Part shown: positions 9,598-18,775 of the stretch, in pieces
Layout of the letters: every line of letters begins with the position of its first letter
Numbering within the stretch: position 1 is the stretch's first letter
NCBI RefSeq assembly: GCF_000153465.1
Contig: NZ_CH672387.1
Span: 3,875,955 to 3,939,954 of the forward strand
DNA length: 64,000 bases
Origin: Aurantimonas manganoxydans SI85-9A1
GTDB lineage: Bacteria > Pseudomonadota > Alphaproteobacteria > Rhizobiales > Rhizobiaceae
Direction of reading: 5' to 3'
The notes under the pieces: model-generated
Told to the model about the DNA's origin: nothing
What the model saw: the letters and a program-made list of their open reading frames with translations, nothing else
Database searches by the model: none
Made by a program: the position numbers and the translations under genes

Positions 9598-11469
9598 ATG
9601 AGCAAGAAAACGACAGCCGGGCAGGCCGCCGGCGTGACGACGAAGAAGCGGATGTCCCTGAAGGAGCCGGGCGAGCGCGGTCTCGTGCTGCGGCTCCTGA
9701 AGCGGATCATCCAGGAGAACGGCCGGCAGTTCCTGCGCCAGTACGTGATGGCGATCGTCTGCCTCGTGCTGGTCGCGGCCTCGACGGCGTTTCTGGCCTG
9801 GATCATGCGCAGCGTGATCGACGACATCTTCGTCAACCAGAACCGCGCCGCCATCGTCACGCTGCCGATCGTCGTCTTCCTGGCCTTCGCCACGCGCGGC
9901 CTTGCCACCTACGGCCAGGGCGTGATCCTCGCCCGCATCGGCAACCACATCGTCGCGCGCTACCAGCGCCGGCTGTTCGCCCATCTGATGGCCCTGTCGG
10001 TGGACTTCTTCGGCGAGAACCGCTCGGCGCATCTCGCCGCCCGGATCAACCAGAATGTCGCCGGCATCCGCGACACGCTGAACCTGACGGTCACCTCGAT
10101 CGCCCGCGATCTGCTGACGCTGATCTTCCTGGTCTTCGTGATGATCTACCAGGACCCGCTGCTGTCGATGATCGCCCTGATCGCCGGCCCGCCGATCGCC
10201 CTGATGATCGGCATTCTGGCCCGCAAACTGCGGGTGGTCACCCGCCAGTCGATCGATCTCAATGCGCGGGTGCTCGGCTCGATCCAGGAGGCGGCACAGG
10301 GCATCACCGTGGTGAAGGCCTTCACCATGGAAAAGCCGCTGCGCGCACGCATCGAGACGCTGATCCTCGGCGCCGAGGAACGCTCCAACCGCATCGCCGT
10401 CATCACCGAGCGCACCACGCCGGTCACCGAGATCGTCGCCGGCCTCGCGATCGCCGGGGTGATCGCCTATTCGGGCTACCGCGCCATCGTCTACGGCTAC
10501 TCGCCGGGCGCCATGTTCGCGTTCATCACGGCGCTGCTGCTCGCCTATGATCCGGCCCGCCGTCTCGCCAAGCTGCAGGTGCAACTCGAGCGGGCGCTGG
10601 TCAACGCCCAGATGATCTACGAGATCCTCGATCTGAAGCCGGGCCAGGCCGACAAGCCGGGCGCGCCGGCGCTGAAGGTCGACCGGGCGGAGATCGTCTT
10701 CGAGAATGTCGGCTTCGGCTATCATCCGGGCGAACCCGTCCTGAAGGGCATGAGCTTCACCGCCCGGCCGGGCCGCACCACCGCACTGATCGGCGCGTCG
10801 GGCGGCGGCAAGTCCACCTTGATCTCGCTGCTGCAGCGCTTCTACGACGTGTCGGAGGGCGCCATCCGCATCGACGGCCAGGACATCCGCGACGTCGCGA
10901 CAGCCTCGCTGCGCGCGCAGATCGCCTATGTCCCGCAGACGCCGTATCTCTTCGAGGGCACGATCCGCGAGAACATCCGCCTCGGCCGCCCCGATGCGAC
11001 CGACGATGAGATCGCCGAGGCCGCGCGGCAGGCGCAGGCCGAGGAGTTCATCCTCGCCCAGCCCCAGGGCTACGACACGCCGCTCGGCGAAAACGGCATC
11101 TCGCTGTCGGGCGGCCAGCGCCAGCGCCTGTCGATCGCCCGGGCGCTGGTGCGCAACGCGCCCATCCTGCTTCTCGACGAGGCCACCTCGGCCCTCGACA
11201 CGCGCTCCGAGACCCTGGTGCAGGCGGCGCTGGACGAGGCGATGAAGAACCGCACCGTCCTCGTCGTCGCGCACCGCCTGTCGACCATCGTCGGCGCCGA
11301 CCAGATTCTCGTCGTCGATGGCGGCGAGATCGTCGAGCGCGGCAGCCACGAGGAACTTGTCGGACGCCGCGACGGCCTCTATGCCCGGTTCCACGGCCTG
11401 CAGTCGAGCGATCGCCGCAGCGGTACGGCAACGCGGCCCGAGGAAATCGCCGCATCCGTGCGGGGCTGA
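9598..11469 (+). CDS. ABC transporter, fused permease/ATPase (MsbA-like exporter)
   Basis: A 623-residue ABC exporter half-transporter. Residues about 40-330 form a six-helix transmembrane domain; residues about 365-600 form the nucleotide-binding domain with Walker [11 protein letters not shown]-loop [16 protein letters not shown], signature [15 protein letters not shown], Walker [13 protein letters not shown] and switch His in VVAHRLST. All catalytic residues are intact. It resembles MsbA-type lipid or drug exporters, but the substrate cannot be inferred. AGGA lies upstream of the ATG. It is followed by dapB after 32 bases, so they may share a transcript. Confidence 0.93.
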   Translation: MSKKTTAGQAAGVTTKKRMSLKEPGERGLVLRLLKRIIQENGRQFLRQYVMAIVCLVLVAASTAFLAWIMRSVIDDIFVNQNRAAIVTLPIVVFLAFATRGLATYGQGVILARIGNHIVARYQRRLFAHLMALSVDFFGENRSAHLAARINQNVAGIRDTLNLTVTSIARDLLTLIFLVFVMIYQDPLLSMIALIAGPPIALMIGILARKLRVVTRQSIDLNARVLGSIQEAAQGITVVKAFTMEKPLRARIETLILGAEERSNRIAVITERTTPVTEIVAGLAIAGVIAYSGYRAIVYGYSPGAMFAFITALLLAYDPARRLAKLQVQLERALVNAQMIYEILDLKPGQADKPGAPALKVDRAEIVFENVGFGYHPGEPVLKGMSFTARPGRTTALIGASGGGKSTLISLLQRFYDVSEGAIRIDGQDIRDVATASLRAQIAYVPQTPYLFEGTIRENIRLGRPDATDDEIAEAARQAQAEEFILAQPQGYDTPLGENGISLSGGQRQRLSIARALVRNAPILLLDEATSALDTRSETLVQAALDEAMKNRTVLVVAHRLSTIVGADQILVVDGGEIVERGSHEELVGRRDGLYARFHGLQSSDRRSGTATRPEEIAASVRG

Positions 11470-11501
11470 CGCGCCAGGCCGCGCAACGAGGGAGAGACGC
11501 G

Positions 11502-12311
11502 ATGGCACCGATGAAGCTGGTCGTCCTGGGCGCCGCCGGTCGTATGGGCCGCACGCTGGTCACCGTGATCAGCGAGACCGAAGGCGCCGTCCTGTCCGGC
11601 GCGGTCGAACGCGAGGGCTCGGAGGCGATCGGCCAGGATGCGGGGCTCCTCGCCGGCATCGGGACCTCGGGGGTCCTCATCACCGACGATATCGATGCGG
11701 CCCTCGCCGGCGCCGACGGCATCATCGACTTCACCGCGCCGGCGGCTTCCGTCGCCATGGCCGAACGCGCCGCGAGCGGCTCGCTGGTCCATGTCGTCGG
11801 CACCACCGGCTGCTCGACCGATCAGGACGCGGCGATCGCGGCCAGCGCCGAGCGCACGCCGATCGTCAAATCCGGCAATATGAGCCTCGGCGTCAATCTG
11901 CTCGCCGGCCTCGTCGAGAAGGCTGCCCGGGCGCTCGGCCCCGACGCCTTCGACATCGAGATCCTGGAAATGCACCACAAGCACAAGGTGGATGCACCAT
12001 CCGGCACCGCCCTGCTCCTCGGTGAGGCCGCCGCGAAGGGTCGCGGCATCTCGCTCGCCGACAAAAGCGTGCGGGTGCGCGACGGCCATACCGGGCCGCG
12101 CCCCGAAGGCACGATCGGCTTCGCCACGCTGCGCGGCGGCTCGGTCACCGGCGAGCATTCGGTGATCCTGGCCGGCGAAGGTGAGCGCATCGAGATCTCG
12201 CATCTGGCCACCGACCGGGCGATCTTCGCCCGCGGCGCCGTCCGCGCCGCCCTCTGGGCAAAGGACCGCGCGCCCGGCCTCTACACCATGGCCGACGTCC
12301 TCGGCCTCTGA
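11502..12311 (+). CDS. dapB: 4-hydroxy-tetrahydrodipicolinate reductase DapB
   Basis: DapB performs the NAD(P)H-dependent reduction step in the diaminopimelate/lysine pathway, needed for peptidoglycan. The 269-residue protein has the Rossmann loop [13 protein letters not shown], the substrate and catalytic motif [20 protein letters not shown] with the paired His and Lys, and [22 protein letters not shown]. Length is typical. GAGGGAGAG is placed well before the ATG. A gene called asd, which acts earlier in the same pathway, lies about 32 kb away. Confidence 0.97.
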   Translation: MAPMKLVVLGAAGRMGRTLVTVISETEGAVLSGAVEREGSEAIGQDAGLLAGIGTSGVLITDDIDAALAGADGIIDFTAPAASVAMAERAASGSLVHVVGTTGCSTDQDAAIAASAERTPIVKSGNMSLGVNLLAGLVEKAARALGPDAFDIEILEMHHKHKVDAPSGTALLLGEAAAKGRGISLADKSVRVRDGHTGPRPEGTIGFATLRGGSVTGEHSVILAGEGERIEISHLATDRAIFARGAVRAALWAKDRAPGLYTMADVLGL

Positions 12312-12369
12312 CGGCTGGCGCCCGCCCGCCCCGCACGCTTCATCCGACCCACATGAAAGGTCCGCCGCG

Positions 12370-12990
12370 ATGTCCAGAACCCTCGTCCTCGTCCGCCACG
12401 GCCAGAGCGACTGGAACCTCAAGAACCTCTTCACCGGCTGGAAGGACCCCGACCTGACCGAGAAGGGCGTCGAGGAAGCCATGGATGCCGGGCGCCGCCT
12501 GAAGGCCGCGGGCCTGACCTTCGACATCGCCTTCACCAGCGAACTCTCCCGCGCCCAGCGCACGCTGACGCTGGCGCTCGACGAACTCGGCCAGCCGGAC
12601 CTCGAGACGATCCGCCACGTCGCCCTCAACGAGCGCGACTATGGCGACCTGTCCGGCCTCAACAAGGACGACGCCCGCGCCAAATGGGGCGAGGAGCAGG
12701 TGCATATCTGGCGCCGCTCCTACGACGTGCCGCCGCCGGGCGGGGAGAGCCTGAAGGACACCGGCGCCCGCGTCTGGCCCTATTACATCCACGACATCCT
12801 GCCGAAGGTGATGAACGACGGCACGGTGCTGGTCGCCGCCCACGGCAATTCGCTGCGCGCCATGGTGATGGCGCTGGACGGGCTGACCGGCGAGGAGATC
12901 GTCGGCCAGGAGATCGCCACCGGTGTGCCGATCGTCTACCGGCTCAACGCCGATACCAGTGTCGCCGAGAAGACCGTCCTCGAAGGCTGA
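12370..12990 (+). CDS. gpmA: 2,3-bisphosphoglycerate-dependent phosphoglycerate mutase
   Basis: The 206-residue cofactor-dependent mutase interconverts 3- and 2-phosphoglycerate. [10 protein letters not shown] holds the phosphorylated His; [30 protein letters not shown] and [16 protein letters not shown] are family motifs; [11 protein letters not shown] carries the second catalytic His. It is shorter than the roughly 250-residue enterobacterial enzyme but normal for alphaproteobacteria. AAAGG precedes the ATG. Downstream of dapB by 58 bases and followed by a hairpin terminator. Confidence 0.95.
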   Translation: MSRTLVLVRHGQSDWNLKNLFTGWKDPDLTEKGVEEAMDAGRRLKAAGLTFDIAFTSELSRAQRTLTLALDELGQPDLETIRHVALNERDYGDLSGLNKDDARAKWGEEQVHIWRRSYDVPPPGGESLKDTGARVWPYYIHDILPKVMNDGTVLVAAHGNSLRAMVMALDGLTGEEIVGQEIATGVPIVYRLNADTSVAEKTVLEG

Positions 12991-13012
12991 CGGCGCTCCG
13001 GTTTCGCTCGAG

Positions 13013-13036
13013 CCCGCGCCCCGTCGGCGCGGGTTT
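13013..13036 (+). terminator. Rho-independent terminator after gpmA
   Basis: A perfect 8-bp GC stem (CCCGCGCC / GGCGCGGG) with a 5-base loop, followed by TTT. It lies 22 bases past the gpmA stop and separates gpmA from the Fae-like gene. The short T tract makes it moderate in strength. Confidence 0.6.
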
Positions 13037-13099
13037 GAGTGCGCCGGCGGAAGCTGCTAGGCCGCAGCGGGCGCCGGAAACCAGCGAGAGAATGCCATC

Positions 13100-13648
13100 A
13101 TGACCGACCGTATCGTCCTGCGCAGCGGCGAAGCCCTTGTCGCCGGCGGCCCTCCGGGCACCGCCGCCGAACCGGAAGTCGTGATCGGCGAGCTCGACGG
13201 GCCGGTTGGCACCGCGCTCGCCACCCTCACCGGCGACCAGGTGAAGGGCCACAGCCGCGTCTTCGCCCTGCTGAACACCGACATCATGGTCCGCCCCGTC
13301 ACGCTTTGCGTGTCGAAGGTCACCGTCGACGATCCCAAATACACCAACATCCTGATGGGCACGGTGCAGTTCGCCATCGCCAATGGCGTGCTCGACGCCG
13401 TGCGCGAGGGCATCCTGCCGAAGGACCGGGTCAACGACCTTGGCATCATCTGCTCGGTGTGGCTCGCCCCGACCATCGTCGACGTGCCGGATCTCGACCA
13501 CAAGGTGCTGTTCGACATCCATCGCAAGGGCATGACCCAGGCGATCCGCAAGGCGATGGCGAACGAGCCCTCGATCGACTGGCTCCTGGAGAACCAGGAC
13601 AACATCGTCCACAAATACTACCAGATGGGTCTCGACGGTAAGATCTGA
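13100..13648 (+). CDS. Formaldehyde-activating enzyme (Fae)-like protein lacking the catalytic His
   Basis: A 182-residue homologue of Fae, which condenses formaldehyde with tetrahydromethanopterin in methylotrophs. The Fae pattern is visible in GEALVAGG, ELDGPVGTALA, VTLCVSKVTVDDPKYTNILM, GTVQFAIANGVLDAVREGIL and LGIICSVWLAP. By hand alignment, the His that Fae uses for catalysis (His-Ile-Asp-Leu-Ile-Ile-Gly-Pro context) falls on a Val in EVVIGELDGP. This resembles inactive or sensory-type Fae paralogues. No methanopterin pathway genes are nearby. Bases and codons match the surroundings. Function unknown. Confidence 0.75.
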   Translation: MTDRIVLRSGEALVAGGPPGTAAEPEVVIGELDGPVGTALATLTGDQVKGHSRVFALLNTDIMVRPVTLCVSKVTVDDPKYTNILMGTVQFAIANGVLDAVREGILPKDRVNDLGIICSVWLAPTIVDVPDLDHKVLFDIHRKGMTQAIRKAMANEPSIDWLLENQDNIVHKYYQMGLDGKI

Positions 13649-13668
13649 GCCCGCCACGCGACCGCCGC

Positions 13669-14346
13669 TCAGGAGGCGGCGACGTCCCGGTTGGCGGTGA
13701 ACCAGAGGCAGAGATCGGTGAGCATGCAGGCCTCGCAGCGGGGTCTGCGCGCCACGCAGACCGCCTTGCCGAACTGGATCAGCCAGAAATGCCCGTCGCC
13801 CTGCGCCCAGTCCGGGGCGCGGGCGGCGAGCTGGTCGGCGGTGGCGTCGGCCCCGCGCGCCGCCGTCAGGCCGATGCGGTTGGCGACCCGGTGGACATGA
13901 GTGTCGACGGCGATGACGTCCTGTCCGAAGGTGAAGCTGAGGACGATGTCGGCGCATTTGCGCCCGACGCCCGGCAGCGCCATCAGCCCGGCCCGATCCT
14001 GCGGGACGACCCCGCCATGGGTCTGAAGCAATGCCTGGCAGAGCCGCGTCAGATTGCGCGCCTTCATGTTGTAGAGACCGCAGGGCCTGATCGCACGGGC
14101 GATCGCCTCCTCGCCGAGCACCAGCATCGCCTGCGGCGTCGTGGCCATCGCAAACAGCGCCTCGGCCGCCGCGGCCGTGTTGCGGTCGAGGCTCTGGGCC
14201 GAGAGGACGCAGGAGACAAGCGAGCGGAACGGATCGGGCTGGTCCTTCGGCCCCTTGGCCGTCGCCGTGCGCCCCGGCATCTCGGCGGCGAGGCGCTGGA
14301 ACACCGTCTCCACTGCCGCCTCAGGCAGAACCGCCATGTCGCTCAT
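13669..14346 (-). CDS. Endonuclease III-family DNA glycosylase (paralogue)
   Basis: A 225-residue HhH-GPD DNA glycosylase. LVSCVLSAQSLDRNT, the hairpin LPGVGRKCADIVLSF with the catalytic Lys position, the catalytic Asp in IAVDTHVHRVANRIGL, and the 4Fe-4S cluster CVARRPRCEACMLTDLC (CX6CX2CX5C) are all present, so it is probably active on oxidised pyrimidines. It is distinct from the canonical nth 1.7 kb downstream. A second ATG nine bases in is an alternative start. It converges with the Fae-like gene and follows the Ada-like repair gene on the same strand. Confidence 0.9.
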   Translation of the reverse strand: MSDMAVLPEAAVETVFQRLAAEMPGRTATAKGPKDQPDPFRSLVSCVLSAQSLDRNTAAAAEALFAMATTPQAMLVLGEEAIARAIRPCGLYNMKARNLTRLCQALLQTHGGVVPQDRAGLMALPGVGRKCADIVLSFTFGQDVIAVDTHVHRVANRIGLTAARGADATADQLAARAPDWAQGDGHFWLIQFGKAVCVARRPRCEACMLTDLCLWFTANRDVAAS

Positions 14347-14368
14347 CCGTCCGGCCACCGGCCTCGTC

Positions 14369-14385
14369 CTCCCCTGATCGGGGAG
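14369..14385. other. Short perfect hairpin upstream of endonuclease III paralogue
   Basis: CTCCCC-TGATC-GGGGAG forms a perfect 6-bp stem in the 116-base gap between the two repair genes, just ahead of the glycosylase start on the minus strand. It may affect its leader RNA or be incidental. Confidence 0.3.
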
Positions 14386-14422
14386 CTCAGATAGGGCTGT
14401 GTGCAAGTCTGCGAATGCGACC

Positions 14423-14456
14423 GCTTGCCCCGGCACGGGTCCTCGCCGGGGCAAGC
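14423..14456 (-). terminator. Strong hairpin after the Ada-like gene
   Basis: A perfect 12-bp stem (GCTTGCCCCGGC / GCCGGGGCAAGC) with a 10-base loop begins 6 bases past the stop of the Ada-like gene. There is no T tract on the minus strand, so it may be a processing or Rho-assisted end rather than a classical intrinsic terminator. Confidence 0.5.
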
Positions 14457-14462
14457 CGCATG

Positions 14463-15383
14463 TCATCCGTTGTCGCGGGCCAGAAGTCCGCTTTCCCAGC
14501 CGAGCATCGCCCGCTTGCGGGTGATGCCCCAGTGATAGCCGGTGAGAGCCCCGGACTTGCCGACCACCCGGTGGCACGGCACGACGAAGGAGATCGGGTT
14601 GCGCCCGACCGCCGCCCCGACGGCCCGGGCCGCCTTCGGCGCACCGATGCGCCCGGCGACGCTGGCATAGGTGGTCGCCTGTCCCACGGGGATCGTCAGC
14701 AGCGTTTCCCAGACCCGGATCTCGAAATCCGTCCCGATCAGCACCACCCGCAACGGCCGCTCGCTCTGCCAATGGCCGGGCTCGAAGATGCGCCGGGCGA
14801 GCGACGCGGTCCGGTCGGGCGCCAGCCGGAAACTCGCCTTCGGCCAGCGCCGGCGCATGTCGTCCAGCGCCGCCGCCTCGCCGCCGTCGCCGGGTTCGGC
14901 AAAGCCGATGCCGGCGAGGCCCCGTTCGGTGGCCACGACCAGCGCCAGGCCGAAGGGCGTGGCGTGAAAACCGTAGTCGAAGGCGATGCCCGCGCCCTTG
15001 GCCTTGTAGGCGCCCGGCGACTGGGCTTCGTGCTTGACGAAGAGGTCGTGCAGCCGCGACGGGCCGGACAGGCCCACCTCGAAGGCGGCGTCCAGCAGCG
15101 ACGCCCCGCCGTCAAGCAGGCGGCGGGCATGGTCCATGGTGACGGCCTGCAGGAAGGCCTTCGGCGTCAGCCCGGCCCAGCGGCGGAACACGGCGGTCAG
15201 CGCCTCTTCCGAACGGCCGAGCGCGGCAGCAATCTCGCCGAGGCTCGGCTGCTCGCTGTAATGGGTCGAGATGAACTCGATGGCGCGGCGGACCGTCTCG
15301 TAATCGCCGAGGCTCTCCTGGCTGGCGGATGGCGTGATCACGACGGGGTCGGTTCGGACCGTGTCGGGTGCGATCGACAACAT
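14463..15383 (-). CDS. Ada-like AraC regulator / O6-methylguanine-DNA methyltransferase fusion
   Basis: A 306-residue protein combining an AraC-type helix-turn-helix domain (about 28-125: AIEFISTHYSEQPSLGEIAA, AVFRRWAGLTPKAFLQ, DAAFEVGLSGPSRLHDLFV) with an alkyltransferase domain (about 140-300) bearing the acceptor Cys in FVVPCHRVVGKSGALTGY. It lacks the N-terminal zinc Cys domain of E. coli Ada that senses phosphotriesters, so it resembles the shorter Ada-like proteins. It repairs O6-alkylguanine and may regulate genes. The internal start is chosen because AAGGGAGAA lies 5 bases upstream. Confidence 0.92.
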   Translation of the reverse strand: MLSIAPDTVRTDPVVITPSASQESLGDYETVRRAIEFISTHYSEQPSLGEIAAALGRSEEALTAVFRRWAGLTPKAFLQAVTMDHARRLLDGGASLLDAAFEVGLSGPSRLHDLFVKHEAQSPGAYKAKGAGIAFDYGFHATPFGLALVVATERGLAGIGFAEPGDGGEAAALDDMRRRWPKASFRLAPDRTASLARRIFEPGHWQSERPLRVVLIGTDFEIRVWETLLTIPVGQATTYASVAGRIGAPKAARAVGAAVGRNPISFVVPCHRVVGKSGALTGYHWGITRKRAMLGWESGLLARDNG

Positions 15384-15474
15384 GGCAATTCTCCCTTGCT
15401 GGCCGATCATCGCCTCCACGGGCGGCGTCCGCCACCCGTTTTCCGACAATCGGCAACATGGAGACGCCAGCCGG

Positions 15475-15984
15475 TCAGCGGCCCTTGGCGGTCAGCAGCG
15501 CGCGGTTGAATTCGCGCGCGAAGCTCTCGCGGTCGTCGGGATTGAGAAACCCGCCGATCTCGGTGGAGGCGGTCTTGGAATCGACGCTCATCCGGGTGAT
15601 GCCGATCTCGTCATGCCGGTCCACCTTGAACCGTGCCCAGAACGGGTTGTGATGGGTCTCGCGGACCTCGCCGCGCGGCGAGATCTTGCGGATCGCCAGG
15701 TCGGTCCGGGACACGGTGACCAGTTCGCGTGCCCTGGCCGAGCGGTAGCTGGCGCGAAACGCCCACCAGATCAGCAGCACGTCGACGCCGAAGAAGCCGA
15801 AGACCGGCCAGGCGCCCTTGGCGACGAAGGCGATGCCGGTGACGAGGCTGACCCCGCCGACAAAGGCCATGAGGATGTTGAAGCCGCGCCGGCCGAGCGA
15901 GCGGTAGGGCGTCAGCAAGGCCTCGAAGATCGGCCGTTCCGACGCGGCGTCGGCCTGACCTGTGCCATCGCGATTGTCAGTCAC
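15475..15984 (-). CDS. DUF2244 domain-containing membrane protein
   Basis: A 169-residue inner-membrane protein of the DUF2244 family. LTPYRSLGRRGFNILMAFVG opens the family domain, two transmembrane helices follow (about 36-56 and 60-78), and the cytoplasmic part has RELVTVSRTDLAIRK and NPFWARFKVDRHDE. DUF2244 genes commonly sit divergent to nth in alphaproteobacteria, as here with a 25-base gap. Translation probably begins at a GTG. The biochemical role is not known to me. Confidence 0.88.
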   Translation of the reverse strand: MTDNRDGTGQADAASERPIFEALLTPYRSLGRRGFNILMAFVGGVSLVTGIAFVAKGAWPVFGFFGVDVLLIWWAFRASYRSARARELVTVSRTDLAIRKISPRGEVRETHHNPFWARFKVDRHDEIGITRMSVDSKTASTEIGGFLNPDDRESFAREFNRALLTAKGR

Positions 15985-16009
15985 GGCGTCGTCTCGCTAT
16001 AGGGCAACG

Positions 16010-16810
16010 ATGAGCGACAAGATTGGACCATCCGGCCAAGGGGTCAAGCGCGGCAAAAGCGACGCACCGCCGCGCACGGCCAGTGCCAAGCGTCCGGCCA
16101 AGGCGGCGACGCGTCGCCCGGCCCGGCCGCGCCGCGTGAAGATTCCCTATTCGCAAGAGGAGATCACCGAGATCTTCCGGCGCTTCTCGGTGCAGCGGCC
16201 CGAGCCCGTGTCAGAGCTCGCCTACACCAATCCGTTCACGCTACTGGTCGCCGTCGTCCTGTCGGCGCAGGCGACCGATGCCGGCGTCAACAAGGCAACG
16301 CGCGAACTGTTTCGCGTCGCCGACAATGCAGCCGCCATGGCGGCGCTGGGCGAGGATGCGATCCGCGAGCATATCCGCACCATCGGGCTCTATCGCAACA
16401 AGGCAAAGAACGTCGCCGCCCTCGCCGAGACGCTGGTGGCGCAGCATGGCGGGGAGGTGCCCGGCGACCGCGCCGCGCTAGAGGCCCTGCCCGGCGTCGG
16501 CCGCAAGACCGCCAGCGTCGTCCTCAACGTCGCCTTCGGCGAGGAGACGCTGGCCGTCGACACCCACATCTTCCGGATCGGCAACCGGTTGAAGCTGGCG
16601 CCCGGCGCAACGCCCGAGGCGGTGGAACAGGGCCTGCTGCGGATCATCCCGCAGCCCTACCGCCGCCATGCCCATCACTGGCTGATCCTGCACGGCCGCT
16701 ATGTCTGCAAGGCGCGCAAGCCGGACTGCGAGGCCTGCGTCATCGCCGATCTCTGCAAGGCCGAGATCAAGACGAACGACGTTCCGGCGCCGCTGCATCC
16801 GATCCCCTGA
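16010..16810 (+). CDS. nth: Endonuclease III
   Basis: The canonical Nth: a bifunctional glycosylase/AP lyase that removes oxidised pyrimidines in base-excision repair. The 266-residue protein has a basic N-terminal extension (about 1-45, rich in Lys, Arg and Ala), then LLVAVVLSAQATDAGVNKAT, the hairpin LPGVGRKTASVVLN with catalytic Lys, VDTHIFRIGNRL with catalytic Asp, and the iron-sulfur motif CKARKPDCEACVIADLC. AGGG lies 5 bases before the ATG. Its 3' end overlaps the convergent CysZ-like gene by 44 bases. Confidence 0.96.
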   Translation: MSDKIGPSGQGVKRGKSDAPPRTASAKRPAKAATRRPARPRRVKIPYSQEEITEIFRRFSVQRPEPVSELAYTNPFTLLVAVVLSAQATDAGVNKATRELFRVADNAAAMAALGEDAIREHIRTIGLYRNKAKNVAALAETLVAQHGGEVPGDRAALEALPGVGRKTASVVLNVAFGEETLAVDTHIFRIGNRLKLAPGATPEAVEQGLLRIIPQPYRRHAHHWLILHGRYVCKARKPDCEACVIADLCKAEIKTNDVPAPLHPIP

Positions 16811-17546
16811 CGCGGCGCGCGGTCCGGTCCGCCTGGATCGGCAGGCCGCCGGCCTTCGCCGCGATGCGCTGGTGCAGATGCACCATCAGCGCTGCCGCAA
16901 AGAGCGGCGTCAGCAGATTGACGATCGGGATCGCCAGGAAGCCGGCGATCAAGAGGCCGGCCATGAACACCGTGCCGCCATGGCGCGAACGGATCGCCTT
17001 GGCCTCGTCTTCCGACCGGTAGCGCATGGCCGCGAACTCGAAATATTCGCGGCCGAGCAGATAGCCGTTGACCAGGAAGAAGGCGGCGATGTTGACGCCG
17101 GGCACGAGCAGCAGCACCAGCGCCAGCAGATTGCCGAGGATGACGACGCCGAAGAACTTCACCGACAGGACGAGCCCCGGCAGGAAGGCCATCGCCGTGC
17201 CGGTCGGGGCATCGGGGTAGCTCTCGCGCTCGACCACCACCGCGACGTCGTCGAGGAACAGGCTGGCGATGACCGCGCTGATCGGGCCGATCAGGAAGGC
17301 CAGCAGCACCGCCAGGAGCAGGCCGGCGGCCCAGCCGGCGAGCGTGCCGGCCTGATCGAGCCAGCTCAGATCATTCGGGAAGAGGTTGGACAGGAACGGC
17401 ACGGCGAAGATCTCGGCGATGGCGCCGATGCCGAACCAGAGCGCCACGAGCACCACGGCCGTCAGCCCAAGTGTCTTCCACAGGGCTGCCCGGAACGGCG
17501 GCGAGAAGATGTCGGCGAGCGCAAGCCGGGCGGCAGTGAAGATCAT
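16767..17546 (-). CDS. CysZ/EI24-like membrane protein
   Basis: A 259-residue integral membrane protein of the EI24/CysZ type, related to the sulfate permease CysZ. There are four or more hydrophobic segments (about 25-50, 70-95, 125-155, 195-225); LLAFLIGPISAVIASLFLDDVA and VPGVNIAAFFLVNGYLLGREYFEFAA are characteristic of the family. GAAAGGA is 6 bases before the ATG. Whether it transports sulfate is uncertain; no cys genes are adjacent. The last 44 bases overlap nth on the other strand. Confidence 0.85.
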   Translation of the reverse strand: MIFTAARLALADIFSPPFRAALWKTLGLTAVVLVALWFGIGAIAEIFAVPFLSNLFPNDLSWLDQAGTLAGWAAGLLLAVLLAFLIGPISAVIASLFLDDVAVVVERESYPDAPTGTAMAFLPGLVLSVKFFGVVILGNLLALVLLLVPGVNIAAFFLVNGYLLGREYFEFAAMRYRSEDEAKAIRSRHGGTVFMAGLLIAGFLAIPIVNLLTPLFAAALMVHLHQRIAAKAGGLPIQADRTARRVRGSDAAAPERRSS

Positions 17547-17688
17547 CGGGCGTCCTTTCCGTCATGCCGAGATAGGGATGCCGACGAGCCCTGACAACGC
17601 GGGTGACAGCGCCCCGCGATCCCGCCGCTCTGGCCATTTCGGCCCCCGCGGGTTAACCAGACGGCACGCTTCAACGACAGGATGGACC

Positions 17689-18690
17689 ATGGCAGAATAC
17701 GACGTTCTGACGATCGGCAATGCGATCGTCGACATCATCGCGCGGGCCGACGACGCCTTTCTGGAACGCGAAGGCGTGCAGAAGGCCGGCATGACGCTGA
17801 TCGACGCCGAACGCGCCGAGCATCTCTACGACGCCATGGGTCCGGGCACAGAGACCTCGGGCGGCAGCGCCGGCAACACCATCGCCGGGCTGGTCAGCCT
17901 CGGCGGCACGGGCGCCTATATCGGCAAGGTCGCCAACGACCAGCTCGGCCGGATCTTCACCCACGACATCCGCGCGCTGGGCGTCAAGTTCGACACCACG
18001 CCGCTCGACACCACGCCGCCGACGGCGCGCTGCATGGTCCTGGTCACGCCGGATGGCGAGCGCTCGATGAGCACCTTCCTCGGCGCCTGCACCGAGCTCG
18101 GGCCGCAGGACATCGACGCTTCGCTCGTGGCCGCCGCCAAGGTCACCTATTTCGAAGGCTATCTGTGGGATCCGCCCCGCGCCAAGGAGGCCATCGTCGC
18201 CGCCGCGAAGATCGCCCATGAGAACGGCCGCGAGGTCGCCATGACCCTGTCGGATTCCTTCTGCGTGCATCGCTACCGCGCCGAATTCCTCGACCTGATC
18301 CGCTCGGGCACGGTCGACATCGTCTTCGCCAACGAGGCCGAGGCCAAGGCGCTCTACGAGACCGAGGACATGGACGCGGCGATCGACGCGCTGGCCAAGG
18401 ACGTCAAGCGCTTCGCCGCGGTCACCCGCAGCGAGAAGGGCTGTATCGTGGCCGAAGGCGACCAGCGGATCGCGGTGCCGGCCACGGCGATCGACAAGGT
18501 GGTCGACGCGACCGGTGCGGGCGACCTCTTCGCCGCCGGCTTCCTGCGCGGCTATACGATGGGCCTGGACCACGAGAAGTCGGCACGGCTCGGCGTCGCG
18601 TCGGCCGGCCACATCATCGGCCAGATCGGCCCGCGGCCGCAGCTGCCGCTGACCGAGCTGGACGCCGTGAAGGCCGTCCTGAACGGCTGA
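17689..18690 (+). CDS. PfkB-family sugar/adenosine kinase
   Basis: A 333-residue ribokinase-superfamily kinase. It shows the substrate-side GGSAGNTIAGLVSLGG, VFANEAEAKALYE, and the catalytic anion-hole motif DATGAGDLFAAGFLRG with the base Asp. Rhizobial homologues are annotated as adenosine kinases, which salvage adenosine to AMP, but a sugar substrate cannot be excluded. AGGATGG precedes the chosen ATG; the frame continues upstream without family similarity. Confidence 0.9.
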   Translation: MAEYDVLTIGNAIVDIIARADDAFLEREGVQKAGMTLIDAERAEHLYDAMGPGTETSGGSAGNTIAGLVSLGGTGAYIGKVANDQLGRIFTHDIRALGVKFDTTPLDTTPPTARCMVLVTPDGERSMSTFLGACTELGPQDIDASLVAAAKVTYFEGYLWDPPRAKEAIVAAAKIAHENGREVAMTLSDSFCVHRYRAEFLDLIRSGTVDIVFANEAEAKALYETEDMDAAIDALAKDVKRFAAVTRSEKGCIVAEGDQRIAVPATAIDKVVDATGAGDLFAAGFLRGYTMGLDHEKSARLGVASAGHIIGQIGPRPQLPLTELDAVKAVLNG

Positions 18691-18702
18691 CAAGACCTGT
18701 GG

Positions 18703-18728
18703 CCGGCCGCCTGGCGAGGGGCGGCCGG
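18703..18728 (+). terminator. Hairpin after the PfkB kinase
   Basis: A perfect 9-bp stem (CCGGCCGCC / GGCGGCCGG) with an 8-base loop in the gap behind the kinase gene. No T tract follows, so it is a possible weak or Rho-assisted terminator. Confidence 0.4.
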
Positions 18729-18775
18729 TCGCGGCAAGGACAATGACGACGAACGACCACAGAGGGGGAACCGGC

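Noticed and set aside
9583-11508. A 641-codon open frame antisense to the ABC transporter
   Set aside because: No motif, biased composition, and full overlap with a transporter that has every ATPase motif.
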